This document shows positions 34,319-45,404 of a stretch of DNA of 64,000 nucleotides, piece by piece. Within the stretch, counting starts at the first letter, position 1, and every line of letters starts with the position of its first letter. The stretch covers positions 806,001 to 870,000 of the forward strand of contig JAUEDM010000007.1 in NCBI GenBank assembly GCA_033439685.1. Reading direction: 5' to 3'. This DNA comes from Apodospora peruviana (lineage: Eukaryota; Ascomycota; Sordariomycetes; Sordariales; Lasiosphaeriaceae). Below the pieces are notes generated by a model, which saw only the letters and a list, made by a program, of their open reading frames with translations, made no database searches and was not told the DNA's origin. The position numbers and the translations under genes are program-made.

Positions 34319-35594
34319 ATGCCAGAAATGACACAACAGACGCCTGCAGGTGGTGAAGGCGAACAACAACCATCGCAACAAGCACAAGAAGAAATGATGG
34401 ACACGACGACGACGACAGCAGAATCAGAGCAACCACAACGGCAAGAAGAAGAAGAAGGAGAAGGAGTGAGAGAGGAGTCGCCGCCGTTACCGGAAAAGCA
34501 TCTCGCCGTGACGCCCGGCCCGCGCGCGACACGGCTTCAGGAATTATTTGCGTCAACCCTCAAGCACACGCTCGACAAGATCAACCGCGACAACTTTGCG
34601 GCCTGCTACCCGACCGTTGCAACGCGCGCCCCCGGGACGCTGGAGTTTGTGCAGCGGCAGATGGTTGGGAGGTTGGGGACGCAGTGTGATGTACGTTCTT
34701 TTCCCTTTTTGCGTCTGGTCGTTTATTTGTGCATGGATGGGTGTATGTTTGCAAACATCGGATTCTCCCATACAAGAATCAGAGAGATCCTGCTGTTTGG
34801 GTATATACCTTTTAATATTTACATTGTGTATCGTAACATATCACACACACACACACACACACACACTGTATTGTTCACCACCTTGATTGATATTTCAAGC
34901 CTGGAAAAGATTTACCGACCGGTATTAAAGTTAACACAAAACAAACAGAAAGAATTCGATTCGATCCTGCAGAACCGCAATGTTGTGGCGAAACTGAATG
35001 AGCTCGAGAGCCTCGTCAGCGACGCGGCCCGCCGGAAAGCTGAGCTTGGAGGAGGAACAGAACCGCCTGTGCCGTAAGTTTTTGGCTTTTCGGTTTGTTT
35101 TCTTGACAACACCGGATTCTCTACTTATTCCGTATTGGAGAATCCGGTGTTCTCGACAGGGGTGGTTGTGGCTGTATGTTTGATGTCTACATATATCTGT
35201 ACATCTACCTGACAGCCAGCAGCCACTCCTCTCCATCTTCCATGTTCTCATGCACACCGACATACCCACCCCCTTCTTTTTTAAAATAGACAAGATTTAA
35301 CATATGAAACAAAGACCACATACCCTGCCCGCGGAAACCGTCCTGGCGGCGCACCTCGCGCCTCATCTGGCCTCGCAGCAGTCGCAGCTCAACGCCAAGC
35401 TCCAGACCGTGCAGTCGCACAACGCGCGCCTCTTTACCGAGATCCAAGAGCAGCGCGCCGAGATGGAACAGTTGCTCGCTGCGGTGGAAGCGGTGCTCGC
35501 GGACGTGGACGGGGCCAATGAGCTGCTCGATGGTGTCGTGGAGGACCTCGCGCAGGAGACGAGGGCTGTTGAGGTCGAGATGGCGAGGACGTGA
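34319..35594 (+). CDS. NNF1: kinetochore protein Nnf1 (MIS12/MIND complex subunit)
   Basis: Coiled-coil subunit of the MIS12/MIND complex linking centromeric chromatin to the outer kinetochore. Proposed exons: 34319-34690, 34949-35073, 35315-35594 (258 residues). Exon 1 has a Gln/Glu/Thr-rich N-terminus and then the Nnf1 signature ATRLQELFASTLKHTLDKI and NFAACYPTV. Exon 2 reads KEFDSILQNRNVVAKLNELE, typical of the family. Exon 3 is a coiled coil (HLASQQSQLNAKLQTVQSHN). Joining CC to A at the second splice restores the frame into PPHTLPAETVLAAHLAPHL. The two introns (258 and 241 nt) are long for this region. The first contains a CA repeat (34842-34866) and the second a perfect inverted repeat. 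The first acceptor (before 34949) is the least certain boundary because the frame also stays open upstream. Confidence 0.88.
34842..34866. repeat. CA dinucleotide repeat in Nnf1 intron 1
   Basis: About twelve CA units in an uninterrupted run inside the first intron of the Nnf1 gene. A shorter AC run occurs at 23781-23799. Confidence 0.95.
35108..35151. repeat. perfect 14-bp inverted repeat in Nnf1 intron 2
   Basis: AACACCGGATTCTC (35108-35121) and GAGAATCCGGTGTT (35138-35151) are exact reverse complements separated by 16 nt. In RNA they would form a strong hairpin between the donor at 35074 and the proposed acceptor at 35313-35314. Confidence 0.93.
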
Positions 35595-35812
35595 TTGATA
35601 CCAAGTCATTGTGTGGCTATGTGTGTTAAGAGTTAGTATGGACAGGAAAGAGGAAATGGAGTTATGGTTTCTTTGTTGGGTCTGTATTGTTTTAGGGGAA
35701 AGACATTTTGTTTGGGTTCTGGAAAGGGTGAATCGGTCTGGCGTTTTGAGGACTGGAATCTGGATGAGTGGGATAGCTGGGATGGATATGATGGAGCATG
35801 GGAGTTTGCGGA

Positions 35813-35941
35813 TTAATTCTTCTTCTCCTTCAGGAGACTTTGGCTCTTGATGCCCGAAATCGAGGGAGTGTCATACTTACTGGCAAAGCCGAGTCTGAGA
35901 CCGCCGCCATCGCTGTCATCCGATCTCATGAAGACGACCAT
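35813..35941 (-). CDS. possible small ORF or 3' exon (42 codons)
   Basis: From an ATG at 35941 (or a second ATG at 35929) the minus strand is open to a TAA at 35815-35813. It reads MVVFMRSDDSDGGG, then LRLGFASKYDTPSISG, then a Ser/Lys-rich end KEKKN. The composition is protein-like, and the frame stays open upstream to an AG at the end of GTGAAAG (just before ATACACACGG), so it could be the last exon of a small spliced gene. A GTAAGT inside it could instead be a donor. I do not recognise the product. It lies only 0.2 kb from the end of Nnf1, in convergent orientation. Confidence 0.3.
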   Translation of the reverse strand: MVVFMRSDDSDGGGLRLGFASKYDTPSISGIKSQSLLKEKKN

Positions 35942-36012
35942 ATAACTCGCAGGACCGTGTGTATCTTTCACCAATCAACCATCCAAGGCATATGCTTTCG
36001 TTTCATCTTGGG

Positions 36013-36053
36013 CAGTTGCACCAAGCCCGTGGGTTCGAGTCCCACTGCGACCA
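36013..36053 (+). other. tRNA-like T-arm with pol III B box
   Basis: A perfect five-pair T stem and loop (GTGGG TTCGAGT CCCAC, 36029-36045) contains an exact B-box GGTTCGAGTCC and is followed by TGCGACC-A, the shape of a tRNA 3' end. No matching 5' acceptor strand (GGTCGCA) or D arm is found in the 150 bases upstream, and the upstream stem CTTGG/CCAAG encloses nine bases with no proper anticodon loop. It looks like a tRNA fragment, not an intact gene. Confidence 0.4.
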
Positions 36054-39000
36054 CTCCCGGGGGAACTCGATTCTAAGTCTTTAGACTGTCTTGACCTCGG
36101 TCGCTGCAAAGCCAAGTCCTACATCGCCAATATTGTCAGCTTTGAGTTATACAAACTACCGTTCCAAGTCGGTTCTGGGGGACATCTCTATTAGGTAAGT
36201 TTCATTAAGACCGTTCGGGGGATAATTTCTTCTTTCTTTCTTTTTTATTCTGTTGTTCGTTAGATACTCTTCTTTTCCCGAGATGTCCGAAGGCGCAAGT
36301 TGTGTTATCATAAGTATAAGTGTCGAGAAACTACCTAGCTAATCGAGAAGTAATTACTTAGGATTTATAATTTCCGGTGCTTAGGTAGCTTAGGTATTTG
36401 AAAGCAGGCATGTCCATTAAAATGCTAAATGTGATACGGCCTGAAGAGAGTAAATGCAAGATGGAACACACTACTAGAGATCGGTGAATAGGGACTAGAG
36501 AAAAGTAGCGTTATAAATGTATATGTGATTTATATAGTAACACTGTTCAGGTCTAGGAGTAGAGAAGATAAACCGGCGGAGTTGTCTTGATTCGCCTAGT
36601 TCTAACATCTTTCTCCGGTGAAGTCTCCGAGTTTGAGTGATAATGAGGGAGCTAATATACGTAAGTGGACGATCAAGATGAGTTGCTGGACTGACATGCC
36701 TTAAGGACGTATATTGCAAGTTACCAAGCCTGTCGGCAGCTTTGGACGCGTCAAGCTACCCATTAAGAAGACAAAGCTTCATACGGATGTAGTGAAGGGA
36801 TCTGCAGAAAGTAAGGTAGGTATATAGCTTCGCATTCATGCCCTCGGATAAGGCCAGCCGCTGGCTGTGAAGAGTTTGGAGCCATCGAGGCTCTTTCAAC
36901 GGTCTTTTCTTTTCTTGTATGTCATTTATTGACCTACAGATGCTGTCCATGCCTGGGAAGACCTCCCCGAGTCGTACAAATTCCGAGTTCGAAACATAAG
37001 CAGGTAGGCAGAAAAGGAACACCCCCTCCCGCACAGCGATGTTCTGTTGATGACTAGATTTCCGAGATTCCCTGCCTACTGGTGGTCACTGTGCTCGGTG
37101 GGTTCCGCCAGCGCAGTCTGCTTATTGAAGGAGGAGGAACAGTAAGACCGCCGTCGACCTTGATGGACCTGTTTTATCAAGTACAAACCGAAAGGGACGT
37201 GAGTTCCTGGATGATGCTCACCCTCTAAGCAATGCATGTTTCACACTCTACAGTGTCTCGCCCAAACGCCGCACGAGGTGGTGATGGAAAAGGAATGTGT
37301 GACCGTTGAAGTTACACGCAACTAGATGACAGGGTTCTTTTTGTCTGACAGACTGTTTTGGCGTTTTCCTGGTTCCTGTCTCTCACATGGACCCCCTGCT
37401 GCTGCCGCGCGTGCCCTGCCCGGCCTGCGAGGACGGAGTTACCGATACCGCTTGTCGCCAACAGCGTCACACGCACATAAATATGGAATTCGTTGACCAC
37501 TTTCCTAGTAGTTCCCTTTCGCAAAAGGACCGACCCGCTCCTCGGATGCTGCCATGTGTTTTTTATCCGTATCGGGGTTGTGTCCCCGTTCCCGGTGTGA
37601 GATATCCCACGGCCCGCACAACCCACTGCATCTGTATCGAGGGTAGGGGGAGGTTCACTAGTAGGTCATCCGTGTGGTACGTGATATGTAGGATTCGTTG
37701 TGTCTCCTTCTTCCGCTGCGCTATCATGGGGAGGAAGCGCGTTAGGAGAAAAGGTTGAGGAACCGGAGTGGGGGGAAGAGCACGTCATGGTGTCGGATGT
37801 CCATCATCCTCGTTCTTATCGACGTTCTTATCCTCATCCTTATAGGCAGTTGAGATGGAAAGGAGGGATCTTGGGAGTGGGATCTGGGAACCGAGGGTCA
37901 ATGGTCGGTCAAGTCGCGATCGACAGCCACCCGCTTGAGGAAGTGCCGAGAGCAAATCAGGTCAAGAGACATGCTCGATGGGATCGACGACCTCGAGACC
38001 GCCATATCAGGACCTAGGAGTGGAAGGCGTGAAGCTCGAAGCTCCTGGAGCTTGAGATGGGAAAGAACGAGCATCTCCATCTCCACGAAACTAGTCGGAT
38101 AGAAGAAGGCAGGCACCCTGTCAGGACGATCCCCTCACCGTGTCTTCCTTCCTTCCTTCCGGCTTCCAGCTTCCCCCAAAGAAACGCTGCGTCACCAAGT
38201 CCCCTTCCTAGTTGGCTCAAACAAGAGGCAATGTCTATCCACAGGGCAGTGCGTCCAGCCTTCAATACGGTCAAGCCCGGGCTGGAAATGAGGCTTTTGT
38301 AGATTGTTGACGTTTCTTGGTGAGGTTGGACGTTTTGTTTCATGCGAGTGGACTTTTGGCATCAGCACCGAGACCGGTCCCGAACGTGATCAGATGTGGC
38401 ACCAACAAGCTTTTTCAGATGTCGCAGGCAGTCTCCTCTGACGGACCCTCCTGGCGGCCTTCCTTATTTGTACGTGCGGAGTGATGATCTTGCCGGTCAA
38501 CCGCATGCTTACGTCTGTGGTCCAAGTCGTGCCGCGGGAGATGATGGCCCAGACTGCCAGAGCCGCCCAAAAGAGCAAGCGCATTAAAATACCCGGACGC
38601 GACTGGTCGGTCAGGTGCGGTCCAAGTGCGGAATTGCGCCCTTTCTCTTTCCCTATACAAAACTGTGTCTAAAAAGTGCAAGAACGACGCGGTGTTCTCG
38701 GCCCACTGCGACCGGATGGTGGAACCGCCCGTGGGACATGGTGGGACCCTATCATCCATCCCCAGCTGTTTCCAAGCATCATGTCGAGCACACCCTTCCC
38801 ACCTTCCCGAAACGAAACTCTTAGCCAGACAAGAGTCGGACAAGAAGGTCTGGGCTCCACCGAACCCGCCAATAATTCGTCAATAATTCAGCCTTACTCG
38901 ACCTTCTTGTCCATTCCGTCGTCGCTGATGCCGAGGCAGGACCACTTAATGAGGATAGTTTTTACGTGTATATTCCGTAAAGAAAGGACTCACCTGTTGG

Positions 39001-41088
39001 TCGCCTCAAATGGAAGTTCTGCCAGATGACAGGAGAAGAGCAGCTGTGTTCAGCTCCCTCCGTCGGTGCGACCTGCATTGTCAGCTTCCCGTCCTATGCT
39101 GTCTCTCATCATCTCCCATATACTGTGTAATATGGAGATATAATGCGATTGTAATTTGTACCTCAGCAGAACCTGGTTCGCTTTACCTGCCTTCTCGATT
39201 AGGCATGTTCGGGCGATTGTGGGTCACCTCGCGGCACAGCAGGTTCCAGCTCATAGAGTCCACTGGATGACACATACAAATGGGGACCGGCAATACAGAG
39301 TCAGACCTCCAGGCTGTGTCCGTGGTCTTACTGGCAGCATCTCGGTGGAGGTCCCGTCACTGGGAGGCTGCCATTTTTTTGCAATCGGAATCGCAATCAG
39401 GGAGTCGCCTCCACCTACTGTGCACAACACGGCTAGGCGACCGGAGGCTTCTCTTAACCGGCAGCATTCGGCACCGGCGCACCAGTCCTCAGTATAAAAG
39501 CATGGCGTTCCCCTCAACCACCTACCTGGAACGGCCTAGCCTGCCATGCGCGGGATGGTTGGCGAGCGTACGGCGACGCATGGTGATTGGCGACAGGACC
39601 GCATTGCGCCCATCGATGGACAGGCATGCACGGGGCGATGGGGTCCCTCCTCCCCAGGCCCTCCCCCAGTGCGCCCCTAACCTTCAAGCGCCCCCCCGTC
39701 TTCGCCAGAAGAGGCACGAGAGGGTGTCGCAACGACGAAGGGTTGGTGACACCGGGTGGGGCCGAAAGACAGCTAACGTTGGGCAGATGGCCATGCAATA
39801 TATGCTAGACAGCGAGAAGGACACCAGGAGCCACAGGAACCACAGTCGACGTTGCAGGGGGATGCAAAGTCATATAGAAAAACTTTGCAAACCCGCTCCC
39901 CCATCGTCCGTGGTTCCAGTCGGGAAAGAGACTTGACAAACAAGGCTTGATAGCGTTATCTGATTAACTAGACTCTAGGTCGGTACTTCTGGTCGATCGC
40001 TCGGTCCAATTACAAGGACGTCGGGTTATTGCCACTGTTATCCAACGACTTATAGGAGATATCTGAGAGACGTCAAAGGTGCCAAGTGATGAAGAGAACT
40101 AGCAGAAGTACTCCGGACACCGCGTGGCATGGGTGATGGGTGCCCAGGATTCCGGGACCGTCTAGCCACTGCAGTCCAAGCACCAAGCATCCAAAAGAGA
40201 TGGTCCCATTCCCCAATCTGCTGAAGGCAGAGGCAAGCAGGGTCGTTTTCAGCCCCTCAACAGCGCCAAGAGGGAAGGGAGCATTTTCATATTGGCACAA
40301 CTTCCGCTCATCTCGTCCGTGTCATCCATCCATCTATCGACTTGCCCAGTGCCTGGCAGTATTGCAGTTTTCACTCTATTCATAGTAGGACCCCCAGCAC
40401 GAAACATCGGCAGCGCGCTGTGTTCATCTTGGCCTCCATCTGTCTAACTCCCAGACTTGCCCTTGCACACATCACCTTGTAGCAGCTGTCATCTCGCCCC
40501 TATCTTTTTTCCATCTTCAGCGAATTTGTCCCTTCCTTCCGCCTTGGTTCGTCTGTCCTTCGCATGCTAAGCTTTTCCCGCCGCCCCCCCCCCCCCCCCC
40601 CCCGGCGATCACTCCGCACTGTCGCACCCGTCTTATCCCCCACATGGATAGGCAGTGAGCGACTCCGAAAGTGCCTGAGGGAGCGATTCCCCCTGTCGGA
40701 CCGACCGACCTCTCTGCCGACCGACCTTACTCACCTCGAACTTTCTTCACTACATCCAAGAAGGAGACACCCGCACCGACGACACACGCGCCCCCCGGAT
40801 CCGTATTTCACCTTCAGCACTCAGTCTGCCTCCCGATTCACGCCTGGCCTTCGTTGTTCAAGTCAGTCGTCCCTCTGGCGCGAGTTCTCTGGGGCGGGGC
40901 GGGGCAACATGCCAGAAACGGCCCGGACAACCGATTAGGAAGGAGGGAAGTCACCAACGCCGCCCGAAGAAGACGCAGAAAGAGGAAACGGCAACGATAG
41001 CATCAGCAACAGGAGCAGCAGCAGCAGCAGAAGCCGCCGCCTACGCTGTTGTGCATCACCTGCGCAAAGAAGGCGAAGAAGGCATCCC
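36054..41088. other. 5-kb gene-poor region
   Basis: No convincing gene. The longest frame (218 codons, 39280-39936, plus) is rich in Arg/Ser/His, lacks domains and overlaps frames on the other strand. Sequence features include T-rich runs near 36220-36250 and a 20-nt poly-C run at 40584-40603. The right end (from about 40.4 kb) is pyrimidine-rich and is probably the promoter and leader of the PH-domain gene. Confidence 0.45.
40584..40603. repeat. poly-C run of 20
   Basis: Twenty consecutive C residues about 0.5 kb upstream of the PH-domain gene start. The exact length is prone to sequencing and assembly error. A plus-strand frame crossing it reads as poly-Pro. Confidence 0.9.
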
Positions 41089-42431
41089 ATGGGTGATGTT
41101 TTCTTCCAGCACGACCCCGGCGACGGGGCAGCCGACGGGGTCGCGACGCCAACCATGGCGCGCCCACGCCGCATGTCGATGGAGGAGGATATGTTGTACC
41201 GAGATATTATGACATCGAGGCCGGCAGAGCCCCCGAGCTACGAGTCCGCCATGAGGGCCATCGTCGCCGCACAAAGGAGAGCCGCCAACGGCTCGTCCAG
41301 CGGAGTGCCCCAAGATGTATTACCGCAGTACTCGTGCGATGTACACGTCGAAGGGGTGTTTATGAAGAAGATGGAGATTGAAGACACGATCAAGCGGGCC
41401 GAGTACCGGAACTGGCAGATGGTCTACGTTGAGCTGCGCGGAACCGCTCTGAACATCTACAACGTCAAGAAGGAGCGCGGTTGGTGGTCGGGCGGGAAGC
41501 ACGCGGGTCCCGACATATCGCCGGATAACCCGCCGTGGGTGAAGAGGGCGACACTAGAAAAAAGCTACAGCCTGCTCCATGCGGATGCTGGCATTGCTGC
41601 TGACTACCGGAAGTGGGTTCTCTTCTCCCTCCCTCTTCTCCGAACTTGCACCTGCACAATGCAAAGACGAGAGGAAAGTTTTTGTATTAGTATGATGTAA
41701 GCTGACCAGATCCATCCAGGCGGCGCTATGTCATCCGCATGAGATGCGAGACAGATCAGTTCTTACTATCATGTGTAGAACTAGGGACATTTGTGAAGTG
41801 GTTAGATCGAATTTTTGCCGCCATCGACGTCGCCGCGCCGATCGACGAGCGAGATTTCCCGCGCGACCAGAGCATACCGCGTATCCAGAGGATACGCTGG
41901 TTACGCGGACAACGGCCGCGCCCCGAGGACAACAGTAGCGGATTTCCGAGGTTAACAGAACGGAGACAGAGCAATGCCTCGTCGGCAGTGACGGGTCAAG
42001 AGAACGACGACGAAAACGATGTCGACCAGACCCAATCAGCAATACCGCCGATAGCGGAGGCGGACGGCGATGACGACGACGACGACGACGAGAACCCTGT
42101 CAATGCGGTGAGCCGGTTCGGCGTACAGCACCCGGTCGTGGGCCGGTTATCGACCACATCTTATCCTAACGAGCACGTCGACCCGGACACGGGTAAATGG
42201 TGCCCGCAGCACAAGTGGACCCTGACGCACGATCAGCTGTACGCCAAGTTGTGTTATGCCGTGCTGCTGTTCAAGAGCCCAAGGAAGAGCAACTATATAA
42301 TTGCAAAAGGCAAGCGCTGGTTCGTCGACTGGACCACGGGCCGGATGATTAGAGTCTTGCCGCCCGAGTATGGCGAGGTAGAGCTCTTTGGCCCGTGGCA
42401 GGTCATTGGGACAGAGAACAGGTTTATATAA
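41089..42431 (+). CDS. pleckstrin-homology (PH) domain protein, fungal-specific
   Basis: Two exons (41089-41612, 41720-42431; intron 107 nt) join YRK to RRYVIRM and give 411 residues. A PPSYE-type motif lies at 48-52. Residues ~80-210 form a PH domain: strands CDVHVEGVFMKKM, WQMVYVELRGTALNIYNVKK, YVIRMRCETDQFLLSC, and a C-terminal helix TFVKWLDRIFAAI with the conserved Trp at 202. PH domains bind phosphoinositides or proteins at membranes; the ligand here is unknown. A disordered acidic linker (seven Asp in a row, DDDDDDD, then E) leads to a second conserved block (WCPQHKWTLTHDQLYAKL, YIIAKGKRWFVDWTTG, VELFGPWQVI), which seems particular to this fungal family. The ATG has a good start context, but a non-coding 5' exon cannot be excluded. 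Confidence 0.85.
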
Positions 42432-45404
42432 TTGGGAAGAAGGGAAAGAGAAGAGAAAAGCATTTTGATATGTTGTTGATTCACTTGGGCGGTGGCGGGT
42501 TCTCGTCTTTAATATCTATGCATTGCGGAAACATAAAACGGAAGGGATAAGAAGGGAAGGGAGAGCTAGGTTTTTATTTATTTGTTGGACCCCCTACCAG
42601 AGCACATACACAGACACAGACACACCGGCGACATTGGTCACGGTAGTGGTGGACATAACCTTTTAATTGGGGATATATATCTAGCAGGGAAAGATGGGTG
42701 TCTGGCGAATTGGGAATTATAATTGTTAGGAAAGCTATCAGGGACACAAATGTATGGGCATCTCTGGGTGGGTGGCTGGTTGGTTGGAATTTGGTCTTGT
42801 CTGTCTGAACTGCATTGCGAGAAAATCATTTCTCTTGTTATTCTTCCTCTATATGTTTATATTTTTATGTGTGCGACAGCATTGGAAACCAAAGATACCT
42901 AACCTTTTTCTCCTTTTTGGGCTTGCTTCAAGGGCAACAAGAGAGATATGTCTTGGATAGCGTGCGTGTGAGCGGCGGTTGGGCGGCCGGGCTGGGCTGG
43001 ATCGGGATTTGCGAGTGGAAAGCATTAATATACGTATACATACCTATATATGTCACATCTTATATACCTGCCTACCTACCTCTTTTAGGTTATCTTGCAT
43101 ACCTATATACCTGCGCAAGTTATATCATTGTATTGTGTATCACTCACTCACAGCGCTTTGGTTCTATATACCACTCTACTGGCCGGGTGTCGTCGAGCTT
43201 TCGGTTTGATATGGCGTGGTTGTATGCTCGGATAGAGAGCAGGCGTATACGTAAACGGGTGATACATATGGTGCGGATAATGGAATTGGTTGATGGAGAT
43301 GTATCTGCATACATAGCATCTCCGTTCTTGCGGATGAGTTGAGTGATACAACCAGGTCGGTGAAAGAAAGCTTACCTTTTGCTGTGTTTCTTTTGCGCAA
43401 TTGGTTAGAAATACTTGCTTACGGTTATATATACTTACGGTGTCTTGTTCGAGAGATACGTGCAAGGCTTGTCGCTAGAGTTTCAACGTTGGTTGCACTC
43501 GATTGAAGCAGCTTGGGTGAATCTAACCATAGTACGGATTAATACGTCAGCTCCGCTAAAAGGGTTCGATGACTTGCTCACTCTCTAGTTCTCTTATCCA
43601 CCCAAGTCATCTTTTATTTTATTTTATTTTTTTGCTTTTGCGTTTCCATCACAGACAGACCGATTCTCGATGTCAGTTTTCTGCAGTTATCCCAATCGTA
43701 TCTAGCTAAAACTCCCTCTCCTCGTTTCACTTCTCTTGGGTGTATTGCCTGCCCTAGATGTGCGCGTGGTGGTTTTTATATTACCCTGTCTAAGGTTTAA
43801 CAAATTGAGTGAAAAGAATGTGCCATTATCTACCTATATATATCACCTTCTCTAGAGTCTAGTTCAACCGACGAATATTATTGTTTAAAATTACAGTACA
43901 GAGCCGACACGTGATCCTATCTAGACGAAACGAAAAGTAGAGCATAGGACATTTCCGACCGTTTCTTACTTTAAACATTTCGAAGCGGGATTGAGAGAAA
44001 GGTAGTAAGATAAGAAACTTTTCTGTTGTTACGAGTATAATAACGCAAATTTTTCGGCCTCTTTATCTACTCCTCCGTCCTCCTCCCTTCCCTTCCTTCA
44101 TATCATCATAATAATCACCCTTCTTACCACACCCTCCATCGTTATGAAAACATTAAACAACATCTACCCGTACCAAAAGAAATCCTATTCTAAAATTGCT
44201 TCACCAAGGTAGTACAGCAACAGTCAAAAGGTTTCTAAACCGGATAATCCTGACTCGTGTTTCCGATTCTCAATTTTATATACCTAACCAAGCCATCAAC
44301 GGCCTCTCCTCGTCAATAATTCACCCGCTGTCCACCTCGTGAGAGCTTATCGTCCTCCCCAAACACCAAAATGTACTGTACAGCAGACTAGAATTATACT
44401 CAGGGATATATACAATTGTACAGCCCTGCCTCTTGTTTGTGTTTATGAGTTCGTTTGTACGTTTGCAAGAATCCATAACTGTTGTCTTTGCTATGCACGT
44501 TTGTTATATAAAACCCCTTTCCCCTCCCGACTCCCTCTCTCCCCATCTTTCCCTTCCTCTCCCGCTTTTCTCTCCTCTCCTCCCCCCCTACTCTTATACA
44601 CACCCATCCATCCATCCATTCATCGACCCATCTGCCAGCATCACTCCACATGTACGACCAAGCACACTGTGGAAAGACACTGATAACACCGACAGATAAC
44701 TAACTCCTCGTATGTACTATCATCCAATTTCGCTGGAACCCATATACCACTACTAAGTCCGTACTACTCGCATCACACAGGAAAAAGAAGTACATATAAC
44801 AACAGCACACTAATATACAGAGCATATGTAAAGAAGGCAGCCCAGTCACCTGGCAGTCAGGGACTGTCCATCATATCTTGTCTTGTCATCTCAACTTCTT
44901 CTCCGCTTTCCCGTTCACCCATTAGACGATCGCTCCTCTCTCGCTCTCTTCTGCGTGCGGCCAAAAACAAGGCGAATGCAGTATACGCACATGCTCGAAT
45001 ACAGCAATCAAAACAATGTCAACGACAAACATACACAGCACATACACGCCCCTGAGTCCATCCTACCTACCCGACACACACATACACACCGTCATAACAA
45101 ACACCCCGTCCACCACCATTCCAGTACCAAAACAAGAAACCAAAAAATAACAAATCGTATAAATGCTTGGCTTTTCCGTAAAACCCTATCAAAGTCGTCC
45201 GTCTGCTGTCTGCATGATGATGCAAAGGGAATGCTTTTGGTTATCCTCCTCTGAACTCCGCCCTGTATCGAAACAAGCAAGCAGCCCTGATAATCTATCT
45301 AGTTCATTTCTCGCCATCGAGAAAATCCCAGAGCTTTTCCTTCCTAGGTGTGTGTCGAGGTTCTCGTCGTGGTATACTTAACCTCCCTTATAACCTAACT
45401 CCTC
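42432..45404. other. 3-kb convergent intergenic region
   Basis: AT-rich sequence between the PH-domain gene (+) and the NTF2-RRM gene (-), which converge. It contains ACCTACCT-type words around 43.06 kb, ATTTT runs near 43.62 kb and pyrimidine-rich tracts at 44.5-44.6 kb. The short frames carry no recognisable features. Confidence 0.5.

Noticed and set aside
39280..39936. 218-codon open frame on plus
   Set aside because: Arg/Ser/His-rich composition typical of chance GC-rich frames, overlaps opposite-strand frames, no recognisable motif.
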